From Muribaculum sp. (GTDB lineage Bacteria; Bacteroidota; Bacteroidia; Bacteroidales; Muribaculaceae), in assembly GCA_023666965.1 (NCBI GenBank), contig JAMPAZ010000001.1, forward strand, positions 1 through 64,000: DNA of 64,000 nt, in the 5' to 3' direction. The notes beneath the pieces are model-generated. The model worked only from the letters and a program-made list of their open reading frames with translations, ran no database searches and was not told the origin of the DNA. The position numbers and the translations under genes were made by a program. Below, in pieces: positions 8,575 through 17,748 of the stretch (positions within the stretch are counted from its first letter, which is position 1; every line of letters starts with the position of its first letter).

Positions 8575-8847
8575 TAGCTTCTGAAGGATGCTTGAAATTT
8601 GAATGTGGATACGCCAAAATAGTATTTGCTTCTGAAGGAAGCATGAATATTGCACAGCCGGGTAAAGCGGTCGCCAGACCGATTTGCCCGGTTGTATATT
8701 GCATCCGTGCTCAAAATCTGCAAAGATTTTTATCTGTTTGTCAGACGGTTAAATCTTTCCAGATTTAATTGCTTGTTTACATTTAAACCGGGCATTGGAA
8801 CGCGGTTCCAATACCCGGCTACACAAATTTTGCATCTTTCAGATGCG
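8575..8847. repeat. Dispersed quasi-palindromic repeat, copy A
   Basis: The units are, in order: two small hairpins GCTTCTGAAGG(A/T)..GC; an imperfect stem AGCCGGGTAAAGCGGTC / GACCGATTTGCCCGGT; AT-rich stems around AAATCTGCAAAGATTT and TTAAATCTTTCCAGATTTAA; then AAACCGGGCATTG..CAATACCCGGCT and a last hairpin GCATCTTTCAGATGC. The first and last GC-rich arms (AGCCGGGTA, TACCCGGCT) also pair with each other, so the whole unit can fold as one cruciform. It lies between convergent genes. Copies B and C are near 22.85 and 30.1 kb. Confidence 0.85.
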
Positions 8848-8896
8848 CCTATTCCATCCTGACACAGTCCCCTGTCATTTTGAAATCTTTGTATAG

Positions 8897-8971
8897 CCAC
8901 ACGTAAGCACGGCGGAGCCTTGCGCAACGTGTGGGGACGGAACCGAAGCAACAACGGCTCCAGAGGAGCCG
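8897..8971 (-). terminator. Hairpins at the 3' side of the thioredoxin gene
   Basis: CGGCTCC-AGA-GGAGCCG (8955-8971) and CCACACGT..ACGTGTGG (8897-8934) lie 16 and 53 bases past the minus-strand stop at 8988. Neither has a clean T-run, so termination here is tentative. The stretch is more GC-rich than its surroundings. Confidence 0.4.
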
Positions 8972-8987
8972 GACAAAGACTTCGAGG

Positions 8988-9473
8988 TTAGCGCGGAGAG
9001 TTTGTAAGTGGCTGATTTGGATCCGGCAGAATCGACTCTACGGCTCCGACCAACTCCTCTTCTGTCATAAAGCCAATGTTGCGGTCGATGACCCCTTGCT
9101 TATTGACGAACAGCAACGTGGGGACAGACTCTACTCCATACTGACGTGCAAGCTGAGGAGCCTTATCGACATCGACATAAATGAACTTGACTTTGCCTCG
9201 ATATTTATGGGCTACTTTGTCAAATATGGGGTGCAACTGCTTACACGGTGGGCACCACGTGGCCGAAAAGTCCACGACAACCGGCATGGGCATCACCCCA
9301 CCGAACTCAAGTATGTCATTTTCACCCAATTCAATCGGTGCGCCCGATGCTTCATCGACAGCTTCAGCAGTAGCCTCGGCTGCTTTAACCTCATTTGAAG
9401 TGGAATTGCCACAAGCCACAGTGCCGAACAATGCTACAGCCATAGCCACTATACCTAATAATTTCTTTTTCAT
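8988..9473 (-). CDS. Thioredoxin-fold lipoprotein
   Basis: This 161-residue protein has a lipoprotein signal (FGTVAC, Cys21), a charged/Ala linker and a thioredoxin domain with ATWCPPCKQLHP (Cys74, Cys77) and the cis-proline motif VESVPTLLF. The WCPPC active site and envelope location fit a periplasmic or outer-membrane-anchored thiol-disulfide exchanger rather than the cytoplasmic WCGPC thioredoxin. It lies 91 bases downstream of mdh on the same strand, with a terminator-like hairpin between. Oxidised or reduced partner proteins are not evident nearby. Confidence 0.88.
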   Translation of the reverse strand: MKKKLLGIVAMAVALFGTVACGNSTSNEVKAAEATAEAVDEASGAPIELGENDILEFGGVMPMPVVVDFSATWCPPCKQLHPIFDKVAHKYRGKVKFIYVDVDKAPQLARQYGVESVPTLLFVNKQGVIDRNIGFMTEEELVGAVESILPDPNQPLTNSPR

Positions 9474-9501
9474 AGTCGGTTTTTATTTTATAAATAAGGG
9501 A

Positions 9502-9538
9502 ACAAGGTGTCCCCTCTCAGTCAGAAGAAACACCTTGT
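9502..9538 (-). terminator. Hairpin downstream of mdh
   Basis: ACAAGGTGT and ACACCTTGT form a 9-pair stem with a loop of about 19 bases, followed on the minus strand by TCCCTTATTTATA. It separates mdh from the thioredoxin gene. Confidence 0.55.
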
Positions 9539-9564
9539 CGATAAGTTTGGTTCAACACCGCGCA

Positions 9565-10500
9565 TTAGAGCGAAGCGGCGAGGGCACCGTTGGTCTTGCG
9601 GACAGCCTCGGCACTCTTCGCAAACAGAGCCTTCTCTTCGTCGTTGAGCTTAACATCGACAATCTTCTCGATGCCACCCTTGCCGAGCAGACAGGGAACG
9701 CCGATGCAGATGTCGCTTTCGCCATATTCGCCTTCGACAAGAGCCGAGCAGGGAATGATGCGCTTCTGGTCGTGGAGCACAGCGGCAACGACAGCGGCCG
9801 ATGCGGCACCGGGAGCATACCACGCGGAAGTGCCGAGCAGACCGGTCAGAGTAGCACCGCCCACCATAGTGTCGGCAGCTACCTTGTCGAGAGTCTCTTT
9901 GTCGAGAAGTTGGGTTACGGGTATGCCGCGGTAAGTAGCATAGCGAGTCAACGGAATCATTGTAGTGTCGCCGTGTCCGCCGATGACCATACCTTCAACT
10001 TCATTAGGATTGGCGTTGAGGGCAACACTCAAGAAATATTTGAAACGAGAGCTGTCGAGTGCGCCACCCATACCGATAATGCGGTTTTTGGGCAGTCCTG
10101 AAGTCTTGTGGATAAGATAGGTCATTGTGTCCATCGGGTTTGACACGCAAAGGATAACAGCGTCGGGGCTATATTTGAGAACATTGTCAGTGACAGACTT
10201 AACGATGCCTGCATTAACGCCGATAAGTTCCTCGCGAGTCATGCCGGGCTTACGGGGGATACCGGAAGTGATCACGACAACGTCGGAACCCTTGGTCATC
10301 TCATAGTCGTTGGTCACACCTACCATGTGGGTATTGATAGTCAAGAGGTTGGCAGTCTGCATGATGTCCATGGTCTTACCCTCTGCAAGACCTTGCTTGA
10401 TGTCGATCAGAACCACTTCATCAGCCACGTTGTTGGTTACCAACACATTGGCACAAGTTGCGCCTACATTACCGGCGCCTACAACTGTTACTTTAGACAT
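9565..10500 (-). CDS. mdh: Malate dehydrogenase
   Basis: Interconverts malate and oxaloacetate with NAD in central metabolism; in anaerobic Bacteroidales it serves the reductive branch toward fumarate and succinate. The 311-residue protein is of the LDH-like MDH type. It has the GAGNVG dinucleotide motif (8-13), an acidic Asp33 after the second strand that favours NAD, substrate arginines in IPRKPGMTREE (R83, R89), R152 and the catalytic H176 in IGGHGDTTM. Length and motifs are standard. A TAATTTTG -7 box (10557-10550) lies upstream without a clear -33 element. Confidence 0.96.
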   Translation of the reverse strand: MSKVTVVGAGNVGATCANVLVTNNVADEVVLIDIKQGLAEGKTMDIMQTANLLTINTHMVGVTNDYEMTKGSDVVVITSGIPRKPGMTREELIGVNAGIVKSVTDNVLKYSPDAVILCVSNPMDTMTYLIHKTSGLPKNRIIGMGGALDSSRFKYFLSVALNANPNEVEGMVIGGHGDTTMIPLTRYATYRGIPVTQLLDKETLDKVAADTMVGGATLTGLLGTSAWYAPGAASAAVVAAVLHDQKRIIPCSALVEGEYGESDICIGVPCLLGKGGIEKIVDVKLNDEEKALFAKSAEAVRKTNGALAASL

Positions 10501-10643
10501 AATTGAATTTTGATTTATAGGGTTAATTAATGAAATTTTTCTGCAATCACAAAATTAATCAATTATTCGATACCGTGAAGTCTTTAAATGAATTTTTACG
10601 AATAATTTTTACACCGAGACTAATTCGGGCACTTGCCGGAAGG

Positions 10644-11264
10644 TCAGAACCGGATGATGCCGACTCCCTGGCGCACGATGACCGGATTTGAGCTGTCGGT
10701 CAAGTCCACAACCGTCGATCCCTCATAGCCGCCTTCGCCACCGTCGATCAGCATATCGACAACGTCGTCGTAGCGCAAAGCCAGCGATTCGGGGTCGGCT
10801 ATGTCAACTCCCCGGCCGTCATCGTCGTCCGAACCGACAGAGGTAGTTAATATCGGATTACCGAGACGACGCGCAATCTCCGTGGGAATGGGATTGTCAG
10901 GTATACGCAGGCCCACCACTTTTCGGCCTTTAAACACCTTCGGAAGTTTTGACGAGGCCGGGAGGATGAAAGTGAATGGACCCGGAAGGGCCTCCTTTAT
11001 AATTCGAAATGCACGATTGTCGATCTTGACATATTCCGATGCCTGCGATATGTCGCAACATATTATGGAGAGATTCGTCTTCTGTGGATTTAAATTTTTT
11101 AATCGACATATACGCTCAATAGCGCCGTTATCGAGGGCGTTGCACCCGATAGCATACAAGGTGTCAGTAGGATAAAGAATCAGTCTGCCTTCGCGCAACG
11201 AATCCTCCACAAGTTCCATATACTTGGCATTAATGCTCGTCGGATACATTTTCAGTATAGTCAT
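10644..11264 (-). CDS. tsaC: L-threonylcarbamoyladenylate synthase (TsaC/YrdC/Sua5 family)
   Basis: Makes threonylcarbamoyl-AMP from threonine, bicarbonate and ATP, the first step of the t6A37 tRNA modification. Motifs include GRLILYPTDTLYAIGCN near the N-terminus, LPGPFTFIL, VGLRIPDNPI and GSTVVDLTD. I chose the ATG at 11264 (206 residues) over an upstream start at 11333, because the longer form would run into the end of rsgA and adds nothing family-like. With this start the gap to the rsgA stop is 7 bases, so the two are co-transcribed. The short single-domain form lacks the C-terminal Sua5 domain. Confidence 0.92.
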   Translation of the reverse strand: MTILKMYPTSINAKYMELVEDSLREGRLILYPTDTLYAIGCNALDNGAIERICRLKNLNPQKTNLSIICCDISQASEYVKIDNRAFRIIKEALPGPFTFILPASSKLPKVFKGRKVVGLRIPDNPIPTEIARRLGNPILTTSVGSDDDDGRGVDIADPESLALRYDDVVDMLIDGGEGGYEGSTVVDLTDSSNPVIVRQGVGIIRF

Positions 11265-11271
11265 GGCCTTA

Positions 11272-12207
11272 TCAAAATGGTTTTCTGTATTTATTAGGGT
11301 TAGTGTCTTCAAGTATGGACAGGTAAGATGCATAGCGCGACTGTGAGATGCGGCTGTCGGCTACGGCTTCGAGAACCGCGCATCCGGGTTCGTTAGTGTG
11401 GGTACAATCGCCGTAACGGCAACCGTGCGACACCTCAAAAATTTCCGGGAAGAAGTGGGCTATCTCATGCCGCTCAAAGTCGATAGTTCCAAATCCTTTC
11501 ACACCGGGGGTATCTATAATCCATCCCCCTCCGGGGAGCGGAAACGCTTCCGAAAAGGTGGTCGTGTGCATCCCCGTGTCGTGCATGTCAGATATGGATG
11601 CCGTCTTAAGATTCAAATCGGGCAACAGACGGTTGATTATCGTCGACTTGCCCACACCGGAGTTGCCTGAGAAAAGCGAGATGAGGCCAGTAAGACGACA
11701 TGACAGCTCGTCAAACCCCTCCCCCGTCTTTGCCGAAACCTCTACGACATCGTAACCGATTGATGAGTAAAGGTAGCGCACCGCATCAAGGAGTTCCCGA
11801 CTTTCGTCGTCGGCGAGCAAGTCCACCTTGTTTATCACCAAAGTCACGGGCACGCGGTAGGCCTCGGCCGTGGCAAGAAACCGATCAATGAACGTTGTTG
11901 AAGTAGTCGGATGGGCTAAAGTGACCACTAAGAACGCCCTGTCGACATTAGCAGCCAATATATGCGATTCTTTCGAGAGATTGCTGGCACGGCGGATAAT
12001 ATAATTACGTCTCGGGGCAATGGCGGTAATAAAAGCATTACCATCGGGATTGACGGATATGCTGACCTCATCTCCGACAGCCACCGGGTTAGTTGTCCGG
12101 ATACCTTTCAGGCGGAAATTTCCCTTGACTTTGCAGTTGACCTCCTGTCCGTCGGCGGTATGCACCACATACCAGCTGCCTGTATTCTTGATAACAAGTC
12201 CGTTCAT
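11272..12207 (-). CDS. rsgA: Ribosome small-subunit-dependent GTPase A
   Basis: A late 30S assembly factor that hydrolyses GTP when bound to the small subunit. The 311 residues hold an N-terminal OB fold, then a circularly permuted GTPase in which the G4 motif NKVDLL precedes the P-loop GNSGVGKST and the DTPGVKGFG switch region. A C-terminal zinc knuckle follows (Cys-x6-Cys..His..Cys in [16 protein letters not shown]). Length and order are normal. It lies 69 bases downstream of rnfA and 7 bases before tsaC. Confidence 0.96.
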   Translation of the reverse strand: MNGLVIKNTGSWYVVHTADGQEVNCKVKGNFRLKGIRTTNPVAVGDEVSISVNPDGNAFITAIAPRRNYIIRRASNLSKESHILAANVDRAFLVVTLAHPTTSTTFIDRFLATAEAYRVPVTLVINKVDLLADDESRELLDAVRYLYSSIGYDVVEVSAKTGEGFDELSCRLTGLISLFSGNSGVGKSTIINRLLPDLNLKTASISDMHDTGMHTTTFSEAFPLPGGGWIIDTPGVKGFGTIDFERHEIAHFFPEIFEVSHGCRYGDCTHTNEPGCAVLEAVADSRISQSRYASYLSILEDTNPNKYRKPF

Positions 12208-12276
12208 TTAATCATCTTCAAAACTGTTTGTCACAAAGATAACAAATTTTGTCCACGGTCAGACGACCGGCAAAGA

Positions 12277-12858
12277 TTATTTAACGGATATGCCGGAGAA
12301 ACCAATGAACGCCATGGCAAGAATGCCGGCGCAGATTAGGGCCACAGGGATGCCTCGCATGGGCCTTGGGACATCCATAAGCTCCAAATGTTCACGTATA
12401 CCGGCAAATATCACCAATGCCAGCGTAAACCCCAAAGCTGTGGCTATGGAGTAAACGAGGGACTCGCTCAAATTCAGACCTTTCTGCACGACAAGTATGG
12501 CCACTCCGAGCACCGCGCAATTGGTAGTGATCAACGGCAGAAATACTCCGAGCGATTGATAGAGTGCCGGGGCTATCTTCTTAATCACAATTTCAAGCAG
12601 CTGCACCAAGGTGGCTATGACAAGGATGAATACTATAGTCTGCATATAGCCCAAATGCAACGGAATAAGGACGAAAGTCTGCATCAACCATGTGACACAA
12701 GTAGACATAGCCATGACAAATGTGACCGCCGCCCCCATGCCCAAAGCGGAGCTTAACTTTTTAGACACACCGAGGAAGGGACAAATTCCCAGAAATTGCG
12801 AAAATACTATGTTATTAACAAATATCGCAGTTACTATTATAGAGATGTAGGTCAACAT
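12277..12858 (-). CDS. rnfA: Rnf complex membrane subunit A
   Basis: This 193-residue integral membrane subunit of the Rnf ferredoxin:NAD+ oxidoreductase has six predicted helices and conserved VFSQFLGICPFLGVS near the N-terminus and LPLITTNCAVLGVA in the middle. RnfA and RnfE are homologous with inverted topology and carry the intramembrane iron centre cysteines. It is the last gene of the rnf run; its start overlaps the end of rnfE by 7 bases. Confidence 0.96.
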   Translation of the reverse strand: MLTYISIIVTAIFVNNIVFSQFLGICPFLGVSKKLSSALGMGAAVTFVMAMSTCVTWLMQTFVLIPLHLGYMQTIVFILVIATLVQLLEIVIKKIAPALYQSLGVFLPLITTNCAVLGVAILVVQKGLNLSESLVYSIATALGFTLALVIFAGIREHLELMDVPRPMRGIPVALICAGILAMAFIGFSGISVK

Positions 12859-13442
12859 GGGCGTTTACGAATATAGTTGATTAATGCTATCAAGAATCCA
12901 AGAGCGATGAACGCACCTGGAGCAAGAACAAACACAAGCGAACAGTACGTCTCCGGGAAGAGCCTAAAACCGAATATGGTGCCGGCTCCCAGCAATTCGC
13001 GGACACTCCCGAGCAGCGTCAAGGCCAAAGTAAATCCCAAACCTATACCGATGCCGTCCATCAACGAATCAGACACGGAATGACGCGAAGCATACGCTTC
13101 GGCACGTCCCAGTAGGATGCAGTTTACAACAATGAGCGGGATAAAAATACCCAAACTCTCATTGAGAGCCGGCAAATAGGCCTGCATAAACATCTGCAAG
13201 AGCGTAACGAACGTTGCTATTACAACTATATAGGCCGGAATGCGGACTCGGTCGGGCACAAAACTTTTTATGGCAGAAATCGCCATGTTGGAACAGATTA
13301 GCACTCCGGTCGTGGCGAGTCCCATGGACATGCCCGTCAATGCCGAACCCGTGGTGCCTAAAGTCGGGCACATACCGAGTAACAACACAAATGTAGGGTT
13401 TTCGGTAACTAACCCATTGTAAATTATCCTTAGTTTACTCAT
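12852..13442 (-). CDS. rnfE: Rnf complex membrane subunit E
   Basis: This RnfE membrane subunit is homologous to RnfA, with NPTFVLLLGMCPTLGTT and a LIVVNCILLGRAEAYAS segment. I use the ATG at 13442, which begins MSKLRIIYNG; the 22 codons upstream lie inside rnfG and are not family-like. The start overlaps the rnfG stop by 8 bases (ATGAGTAA), which suggests translational coupling. It works with RnfA in electron transfer across the membrane. Confidence 0.95.
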   Translation of the reverse strand: MSKLRIIYNGLVTENPTFVLLLGMCPTLGTTGSALTGMSMGLATTGVLICSNMAISAIKSFVPDRVRIPAYIVVIATFVTLLQMFMQAYLPALNESLGIFIPLIVVNCILLGRAEAYASRHSVSDSLMDGIGIGLGFTLALTLLGSVRELLGAGTIFGFRLFPETYCSLVFVLAPGAFIALGFLIALINYIRKRPC

Positions 13443-14046
13443 CGCCATTATCTTTTGAAAGACCTTCGTAAGCGTCAAGCGCGGCATAGCAACCACGCAG
13501 AGCCTCAAGAAATGCCCTTGAACTAATCGTAGCCGCCGTTATCCCGTCAATTATGCCACCGTCTTTAGCCACACGCATCGACTCTGAACCCGGATTGTGC
13601 CCGATAATGTTTCTGCGACCCTCGTCCATGCGAAACCATTCCTGCATCTTGGTACCAAGGCCGGGAGTCTCGGCATGTCGCAACACCTCATAGCCGGTAA
13701 CATTTCCATTGGCATCAAAACCGTACATCACTCTGACCTCTCCCGAAAAACCGTTAAGTGAATATCCTTCTACGGCCGCGCCGACAAACTCGTCGCCGTT
13801 ATATGCCGGAAACAAGATGAACGGCTTATCCATCCCTTTAGGTGTATATTCCCATTTATCGGCAAGAGGATCGTTGGTAAACTTCGGTGTTACCGCCTTT
13901 ATGGCATCGATCTGCTTCTGCTTTTCTGCAGCCGCCACGGGTCCGGCCGTGATGTCATTAACCCAAGCCAAAAGAAGGGCAGACACGACAGTGGTGATCC
14001 CAAGAGAAAGAACCATATTTAATAAAGTAGACGACAACTTTTTCAT
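13435..14046 (-). CDS. rnfG: Rnf complex flavoprotein subunit G
   Basis: This 203-residue subunit has one N-terminal helix and an extracytoplasmic FMN-binding domain. The covalent flavinylation site is the Thr in GITAATISS, a variant of the usual S/T-G-A-T-S/T motif with Ala in place of Gly. It receives FMN from the ApbE flavin transferase, which is not encoded in the window. The start overlaps rnfD by 4 bases. Confidence 0.95.
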   Translation of the reverse strand: MKKLSSTLLNMVLSLGITTVVSALLLAWVNDITAGPVAAAEKQKQIDAIKAVTPKFTNDPLADKWEYTPKGMDKPFILFPAYNGDEFVGAAVEGYSLNGFSGEVRVMYGFDANGNVTGYEVLRHAETPGLGTKMQEWFRMDEGRRNIIGHNPGSESMRVAKDGGIIDGITAATISSRAFLEALRGCYAALDAYEGLSKDNGDE

Positions 14047-15041
14047 TTCTTGACCCTCCTTTCTCCGAATATTTTCGGTCTTATATATCGGTCAATTAGC
14101 GGAACGAAGCTATTCATTAAAAGTATTGCAAACGAAACACCTTCCGGGTAAGCTCCCCAACGCCGTATTATGACCGTTACGCCCCCGATCATCACCCCGA
14201 AAAGCACCATGCCGGTCTTTGTCATAGGCGAAGTCACATAGTCCGTAGCCATAAATACGGCACCCAAAAGCAGACCGCCCGACAACAATTCCACGGCAAC
14301 GTCACCGCCGATACAAAGGGTGAACAGCGCTACCGCTCCGAGAATCGAGACCGGAATATGCCAAGTGACGGTCCGGGTAATCAACAAATAGGCAAACCCT
14401 ATCAGCAATGCCAATGCACTTACTTCTCCCATCGACCCCCCCACTCCCCCAAAAAAGTTCTGCAAGGTATCTACCGTGAATACAGATGTCTCGGCGTGGG
14501 CTGAGGCACCGGTAGCGGCATCCGATGCAAAAGACGAAGACTTTAGCATTCCCAGCGTGGTGGCACCGGTGGTCGCATCCGTATAGCTAAGCCTGTTGAC
14601 CAACGGCAATGGCCATGAAGTCATCTGCGCCGGGAAAGAAATCAATAGGAAGACTCTCCCGACCAAAGCCGGATTCCAAATGTTGCATCCAAGACCTCCG
14701 AACGACATTTTCCCAATCCCAATGGCCACGACACATCCAATCAACACTATCCAAACGGGAAGATTTGACGGCAAATTAAACGCTAAAAGAAGACCGGTAA
14801 GAACAGCACTACCGTTAAAAATAGTCGAAGGCCGACGAAACATCCAACGGTTGATAACATACTCAACCGCAACGCATCCGGCCACCGCTGTGACGATTAC
14901 TATTGCCGCCCCGATTCCGAAGAAATAAAGCGATGCCGCCAACGCTGGCAATAAAGCTATCACAACGTTCCACATGCACGAGGCCACGGTGCGACGCGTG
15001 TGTAGATGAGGCGATCCCGATATTGTAAGCAACTGATTCAT
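14043..15041 (-). CDS. rnfD: Rnf complex membrane flavoprotein subunit D
   Basis: This 332-residue polytopic subunit is homologous to NqrB. It carries the FMN-attachment motif DATTGATTL in an external loop, and FGGLGCNIWNPALVGR, typical of the family. With RnfE and RnfA it forms the ion-translocating core. The gene contains a C7 run (14436-14442) but its frame is intact. Spacing to rnfC is 3 bases. Confidence 0.96.
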   Translation of the reverse strand: MNQLLTISGSPHLHTRRTVASCMWNVVIALLPALAASLYFFGIGAAIVIVTAVAGCVAVEYVINRWMFRRPSTIFNGSAVLTGLLLAFNLPSNLPVWIVLIGCVVAIGIGKMSFGGLGCNIWNPALVGRVFLLISFPAQMTSWPLPLVNRLSYTDATTGATTLGMLKSSSFASDAATGASAHAETSVFTVDTLQNFFGGVGGSMGEVSALALLIGFAYLLITRTVTWHIPVSILGAVALFTLCIGGDVAVELLSGGLLLGAVFMATDYVTSPMTKTGMVLFGVMIGGVTVIIRRWGAYPEGVSFAILLMNSFVPLIDRYIRPKIFGERRVKK

Positions 15042-15044
15042 TTT

Positions 15045-16400
15045 TTAATATTTCTTTGCACTGCGGGAACGGATTATACCTCCCACGGTAGATTTTCCTA
15101 ACCTTATATAATCGAGCAACGGACGCGAAGCCGGACATGTGTAGCTGCAGCATCCGCATTCGATACAGTTCATTACACCGCGCTCTTCTACAATACTCCA
15201 CATCGCGCGCGACGACAACAAACTCAGCAGATATGGCTCAAGCCCCATTGGACATGCCGACACACATTGAGCACATCGGATACATGGCATGACAGGGCCT
15301 CTACGAGATTGCGATTCCGGCAAAAGGAGAATCCCCGACACATTTTTCATTGTAGGAGAATCAATCTCTATTGCCGTGCGTCCCATCATCGGGCCCCCGA
15401 TAATGACCTTGCCTGTGTCGTCAGGTATGCCTCCGGCCAAGTCGATGAGTTTCAATATCGACATTCCTACCGGAACTTTGTAATTACCGGGATTAGTCAG
15501 CGTCGGTCCGGTCACAGTAACTAATCTGTCAACCAACGGTTTGCCGAATACCACGGCTTCATACACGGCATAAGCCGTTGCCACATTCTGTACTATCACC
15601 CCCACATATACCGGCAGTCCTCCAGCCGGCACCACCCTTCCGGTCAATGCCTTAATTAACTGTTTTTCACCGCCCTGAGGATATTTCGTCTTTAGTTCTA
15701 CAATCCGAATTGAGGAATCTGCCTTAAGGTGTGAACTAAGAATCTCGATGGCATCACGCTTGTTCGCCTCAATGCCGACGATAGCATCGTCGACTTTTGC
15801 AGCGCGCATCAGCAAACGTATTCCGGTGAGCAACTCCGACGGGTAGGAAAGCATTAAAGCATGGTCGTTCGTCAGATAAGGTTCACATTCGGCACCGTTA
15901 ATGACCAAAATATCAGCCTTTTTGCCATGAGGAGGCGACAACTTGACTCTTGTAGGGAATGCGGCTCCGCCAAGCCCGACAATGCCGGCATCTCCAATAA
16001 TCTCAACGACTTTATCAGCCGACAAGGAATCTAATTCATCAGATGACCTCATCGGCTCATTCCACAATTCCGACTCCGAGTCTTCTGCGTTGTCAGTCTC
16101 CGAAGCGACGATAGTCACCGAATCTACCGGAATTCCAAACGAATTTTTCACCTTATCTACCCGGATTACAGTGCCGGATATGGGCGTGAATGCGTTAGCC
16201 GACATAAAAGTTTCAGCACGTCCGACCATCTCGCCCCGCGACACATGATCTCCTTTCTTGACAATGCATACAGCCGGAACCCCAATATGCTGCGACATGG
16301 CAATAGTCACCTCACGGGGCAAATCGACATCAACAATCGGATGTCCGGCAGTAAGTTTATTCTCAGGTGGATGCACTCCACCTTTTCTAAATGTTAGCAT
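15045..16400 (-). CDS. rnfC: Rnf complex NADH-binding subunit C
   Basis: This 451-residue peripheral subunit is thought to bind NAD(H) and FMN, by homology to NuoF and NqrA. It has the glycine-rich GLGGAAFPTRVKL region near residue 145, the SLBB-like segment after it, and two 4Fe-4S sites (CIRCAQCVSACP and CIECGCCSYTCP). Electrons pass between RnfB and NAD+ through it. The length is near the minimal form without the repetitive C-terminal extension seen in Proteobacteria. Confidence 0.96.
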   Translation of the reverse strand: MLTFRKGGVHPPENKLTAGHPIVDVDLPREVTIAMSQHIGVPAVCIVKKGDHVSRGEMVGRAETFMSANAFTPISGTVIRVDKVKNSFGIPVDSVTIVASETDNAEDSESELWNEPMRSSDELDSLSADKVVEIIGDAGIVGLGGAAFPTRVKLSPPHGKKADILVINGAECEPYLTNDHALMLSYPSELLTGIRLLMRAAKVDDAIVGIEANKRDAIEILSSHLKADSSIRIVELKTKYPQGGEKQLIKALTGRVVPAGGLPVYVGVIVQNVATAYAVYEAVVFGKPLVDRLVTVTGPTLTNPGNYKVPVGMSILKLIDLAGGIPDDTGKVIIGGPMMGRTAIEIDSPTMKNVSGILLLPESQSRRGPVMPCIRCAQCVSACPMGLEPYLLSLLSSRAMWSIVEERGVMNCIECGCCSYTCPASRPLLDYIRLGKSTVGGIIRSRSAKKY

Positions 16401-16402
16401 AG

Positions 16403-17269
16403 TCAGCTATTTTCTCCTTTACTTTTTTCCGTCATGGCGGCCAAATCCTGAACCGATACCGGGAAGCCGGACTCAAGTATGGCTCCAGTCGGGCACGCCA
16501 AAACACACTTCCGACACAAACGGCATCTTTCGGCATTAATATAAGACAGATTGTCATGGACGCTTACGGCATCGAACTGACAGGCTTTAACGCATTTCAT
16601 ACATCCGATACACGCCGCAGAACAGGCTTTGCGGGCTACGGCTCCGCGCTCAATGTTGGAACAGGCCACCCATACCCTCCGACCGGACGCTCCTTTAGGC
16701 CTTAATTCAAGCAATCGACGTGGACATGCCGTCGTACACATCCCGCAACCTGTACATTTATCCTCGTTTACTACAGGCAGACCGTTTACAGAATCAATAT
16801 GTATTGCGTCCCAATTGCATACGTCGGCACAATCACCGCAACCCAGGCATCCAAAAGAACATCCTGTAGTTCCGGAACCAAGTTGATTTAGAATAGCACA
16901 CGACTGAGCTCCATCATAATCGGCAATCGTAGGTCGCTCCCGGCAAGTTCCGCCACACTTTAACACCGCAACTTTAGGACGAACAGCAACACCGGCAATC
17001 CCGACGATGTCAGCAATCTTCTTCATGGCCTCCTCTCCGGCTCCCGGGCAAACAAGCGTATGCAAAGATGTGGCCGAAGCACACGCGCAAGCAAAGTCAT
17101 GGCAACCGGAACGTCCGCAACTACCGCAATTGGCACCAGGCAAGAGCTCTTCTATCAAGGCTATTCGTGGATCCTCCTTCACATAAAAGCGCTTTGACAC
17201 CAGATACAGTATACATGCACCAAGCAAGCCTATGCCACCAAGCACAATTATCGCATAAAAAATCGACAT
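16403..17269 (-). CDS. rnfB: Rnf complex ferredoxin-like subunit B
   Basis: This 288-residue iron-sulfur subunit is the likely entry point for electrons from reduced ferredoxin. An N-terminal helix is followed by the GANCGSCGRSGC four-cysteine motif and then several ferredoxin-type clusters (CGDCADVC, CTGCGMCTTACP, CIGCMKCVKAC, CRLCRKCVLACP). This is the multi-cluster form found in Bacteroides and clostridia. It is 23 bases downstream of rseC and 2 bases before rnfC. Confidence 0.96.
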   Translation of the reverse strand: MSIFYAIIVLGGIGLLGACILYLVSKRFYVKEDPRIALIEELLPGANCGSCGRSGCHDFACACASATSLHTLVCPGAGEEAMKKIADIVGIAGVAVRPKVAVLKCGGTCRERPTIADYDGAQSCAILNQLGSGTTGCSFGCLGCGDCADVCNWDAIHIDSVNGLPVVNEDKCTGCGMCTTACPRRLLELRPKGASGRRVWVACSNIERGAVARKACSAACIGCMKCVKACQFDAVSVHDNLSYINAERCRLCRKCVLACPTGAILESGFPVSVQDLAAMTEKSKGENS

Positions 17270-17292
17270 AATCTAAAAGATTATATATCCAG

Positions 17293-17730
17293 TCAGCCGG
17301 CAATAACCGACCACTTATATTCTTTCCTAATTTTCTGCCTAAAACAAGTAAAAACAATCAAATCACAGGCAACTACGGAACCGAGTCCCATTGCAACGGC
17401 AATTCCTTCGCTTAAATTCCAGACAAGGGCGGACATCAGCACAGTCGCTACTAACAATATTGTAGGGATGACAAAAACCAGCAACACAGCAATGCCATGC
17501 AAACGCTCAGACATACCGACAGTCACGACATCACCCTTTTTCAACCGTTTATCCAAACTACTCAAATCAACCTCGACCAATTTTGGTGCAGATATTTCGC
17601 TGTCAGTCCTACAGAATGACTGCGCGGAACATGCCGCACAGTCATCTTTCGGAGATATTTCGATATTCGCGGTACTGCCCTCTACGGAAACGACAGTACC
17701 GACATGGACTGCAGAATATCCACTTTTCAT
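17293..17730 (-). CDS. rseC: RseC/MucC-family protein
   Basis: This 145-residue protein has an N-terminal cysteine cluster (CAACSAQSFC, about residues 33-42) and two membrane helices. The RseC/MucC family is linked to SoxR reduction in E. coli; in Bacteroidales it heads the rnf operon, as here. Its role is probably accessory to Rnf, perhaps in cluster assembly or electron exit, but this is inferred from position. Confidence 0.9.
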   Translation of the reverse strand: MKSGYSAVHVGTVVSVEGSTANIEISPKDDCAACSAQSFCRTDSEISAPKLVEVDLSSLDKRLKKGDVVTVGMSERLHGIAVLLVFVIPTILLVATVLMSALVWNLSEGIAVAMGLGSVVACDLIVFTCFRQKIRKEYKWSVIAG

Positions 17731-17748
17731 CTGCGTGTTCCTCTCAAA

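Noticed and set aside
9181..10101. 306-codon open frame on the plus strand
   Set aside because: It is antisense to the thioredoxin and mdh genes, which have full family motifs; the translation has no recognisable domain and arises from codon bias on the other strand.
14436..14442. C7 run inside rnfD as another phase-variation tract
   Set aside because: The frame is intact, the run is short, and a housekeeping electron-transport gene is an unlikely switch target.
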